Assembly: GCA_001794015.1 (NCBI GenBank)
Contig: MGIZ01000040.1
Location: forward strand, 1,909 to 7,618
Direction of reading: 5' to 3'
Source of the DNA: Candidatus Yanofskybacteria bacterium RIFCSPHIGHO2_01_FULL_39_8b
GTDB lineage: Bacteria; Patescibacteriota; Minisyncoccia; 2-02-FULL-40-12; GWA2-44-9
DNA length: 5,710 nt
The position numbers were made by a program, and so were the translations under genes. Below, piece after piece: positions 5,309-5,710 of this stretch. Positions within the stretch are counted from its first letter, which is position 1; each line of letters opens with the position of its first letter. The notes under the pieces are model-generated. The model saw nothing but the letters and a program-made list of their open reading frames with translations. It searched no databases and was not told the origin of the DNA.

Positions 5309-5710
5309 TTACAAGTTAAACGGTGATGGTGGGGATGGCGGAGGCATTGGAGGCGAGGATGGCGGAGGAGGAATGAAATTGCCTTCTTTTCTTTTCTTCC
5401 ACCATTTCCAGCCAAACCAGGCAAGAACGCCAACACCAACCCCGCCGGCGCCATATATGGCTATGCTTATCCAATCAATATCGCCAAGTAAACCGGAAGT
5501 CTGCTCGGACACTTGAGGAACTGGAGTCGCCCGCGGTTTTTTACAGTCATTGGGGCAAGTTTTTTCACCCTCGCCGGTTGCTGAATTGCAAGAACCGTCA
5601 TCGTTACAGATCGAACCGGCATTGATAAACATACTGATCAATTGCTCACCCCGGTCGTTATAAAACTGGGCCTTCATCCCGTCAGCAACATAAGGACCCT
5701 TAATCATAAC
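5309..5710 (-). CDS. C-terminal end of a membrane protein with Cys-rich segment and poly-proline cytoplasmic tail (partial)
   Basis: The frame is open to the right edge, so the true start is outside the window and the 133 visible residues are the C-terminus of a longer protein; the ATG at 5707 is probably internal. Visible parts in order: a segment of unknown fold, a four-Cys motif (CNDDGSC, then CPNDC after a Gly/Glu-rich spacer), a short PRATPVP linker, one membrane helix (about ISIAIYGAGGVGVGVLAWFGW), a strongly basic WKKRK stop-transfer, and a tail of about 20 residues that is mostly proline (PPPPSSPP, PPPSPPSPFNL). By the positive-inside rule the Cys-rich part is outside and the proline tail inside. 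The CNxDGxC...CPxDC pattern is one I associate with secreted multidomain proteins, but I cannot name a family. Its stop is five bases before the next gene, so it heads or belongs to the same operon. No function can be assigned. Confidence 0.85.
   Translation of the reverse strand, partial: VMIKGPYVADGMKAQFYNDRGEQLISMFINAGSICNDDGSCNSATGEGEKTCPNDCKKPRATPVPQVSEQTSGLLGDIDWISIAIYGAGGVGVGVLAWFGWKWWKKRKEGNFIPPPPSSPPMPPPSPPSPFNL

Noticed and set aside
5221..5454. Minus-strand 77-codon frame spanning the junction of the two rightmost genes
   Set aside because: It is out of frame with both. It reads the proline-tail codons and the signal peptide codons in the wrong frame, giving His/Arg-rich nonsense.
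346..5710. Recoding of TGA as glycine (as in Gracilibacteria/Absconditabacteria)
   Set aside because: No in-frame TGA occurs in about 1,700 codons, and the one terminal TGA is at a natural domain end, followed directly by TAG.

Overview
The window looks like part of a surface-protein locus from an uncultivated bacterium. The best guess is Candidate Phyla Radiation (Patescibacteria, for example a Microgenomates- or Parcubacteria-like genome). This is inferred from style, not from a marker gene. The clues are several secreted proteins with Pro-Thr (PTPTP) linkers, small two-helix VirB2/TrbC-like pilin modules, SdrD-B-like, Ig-like and fibronectin-III-like domains, AT-rich start regions without clear Shine-Dalgarno sites, and very tight gene packing. 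About 1,700 codons contain no in-frame TGA, so the standard bacterial code applies.

All genes lie on the minus strand, so transcription runs from high to low coordinates. In that order they are: (1) 5710-5309, the C-terminal end of a membrane protein with a Cys-rich segment, one membrane helix and a poly-proline tail; (2) 5303-4332, signal peptide + SdrD-B-like domain + Pro linker + Cys-rich segment + VirB2-like helical hairpin; (3) 4279-2498, signal peptide + several Ig/FN3-like domains + two Pro-Thr linkers + VirB2-like hairpin; (4) 2468-2052, a minimal VirB2-like pilin; (5) 2049-346, a secreted adhesin-like protein with a second copy of the SdrD-B-like domain and three FN3 repeats, but no anchor of its own. 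Gaps between these five are only 5, 52, 29 and 2 bases, so they are probably one operon whose promoter lies beyond the right edge. After a 153-base gap holding a near-consensus sigma70-type promoter and an 18-base perfect palindrome, a sixth gene (192-1) starts and runs off the left edge. It encodes a signal peptide and the beginning of another small exported protein.

The unifying theme is one two-helix, pilin-like membrane module used at least three times: once alone (gene 4) and twice at the C-terminus of large extracellular multidomain proteins (genes 2 and 3). Gene 5 shares its SdrD-B-like domain with gene 2 and sits directly behind the free-standing module. My reading is that the locus builds a cell-surface or appendage structure that displays adhesive beta-domains. 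Function, assembly and any link to a type IV secretion machine are inference. No ATPase, channel or sortase gene is in view. I saw no RNA genes, insertion sequences or CRISPR arrays.
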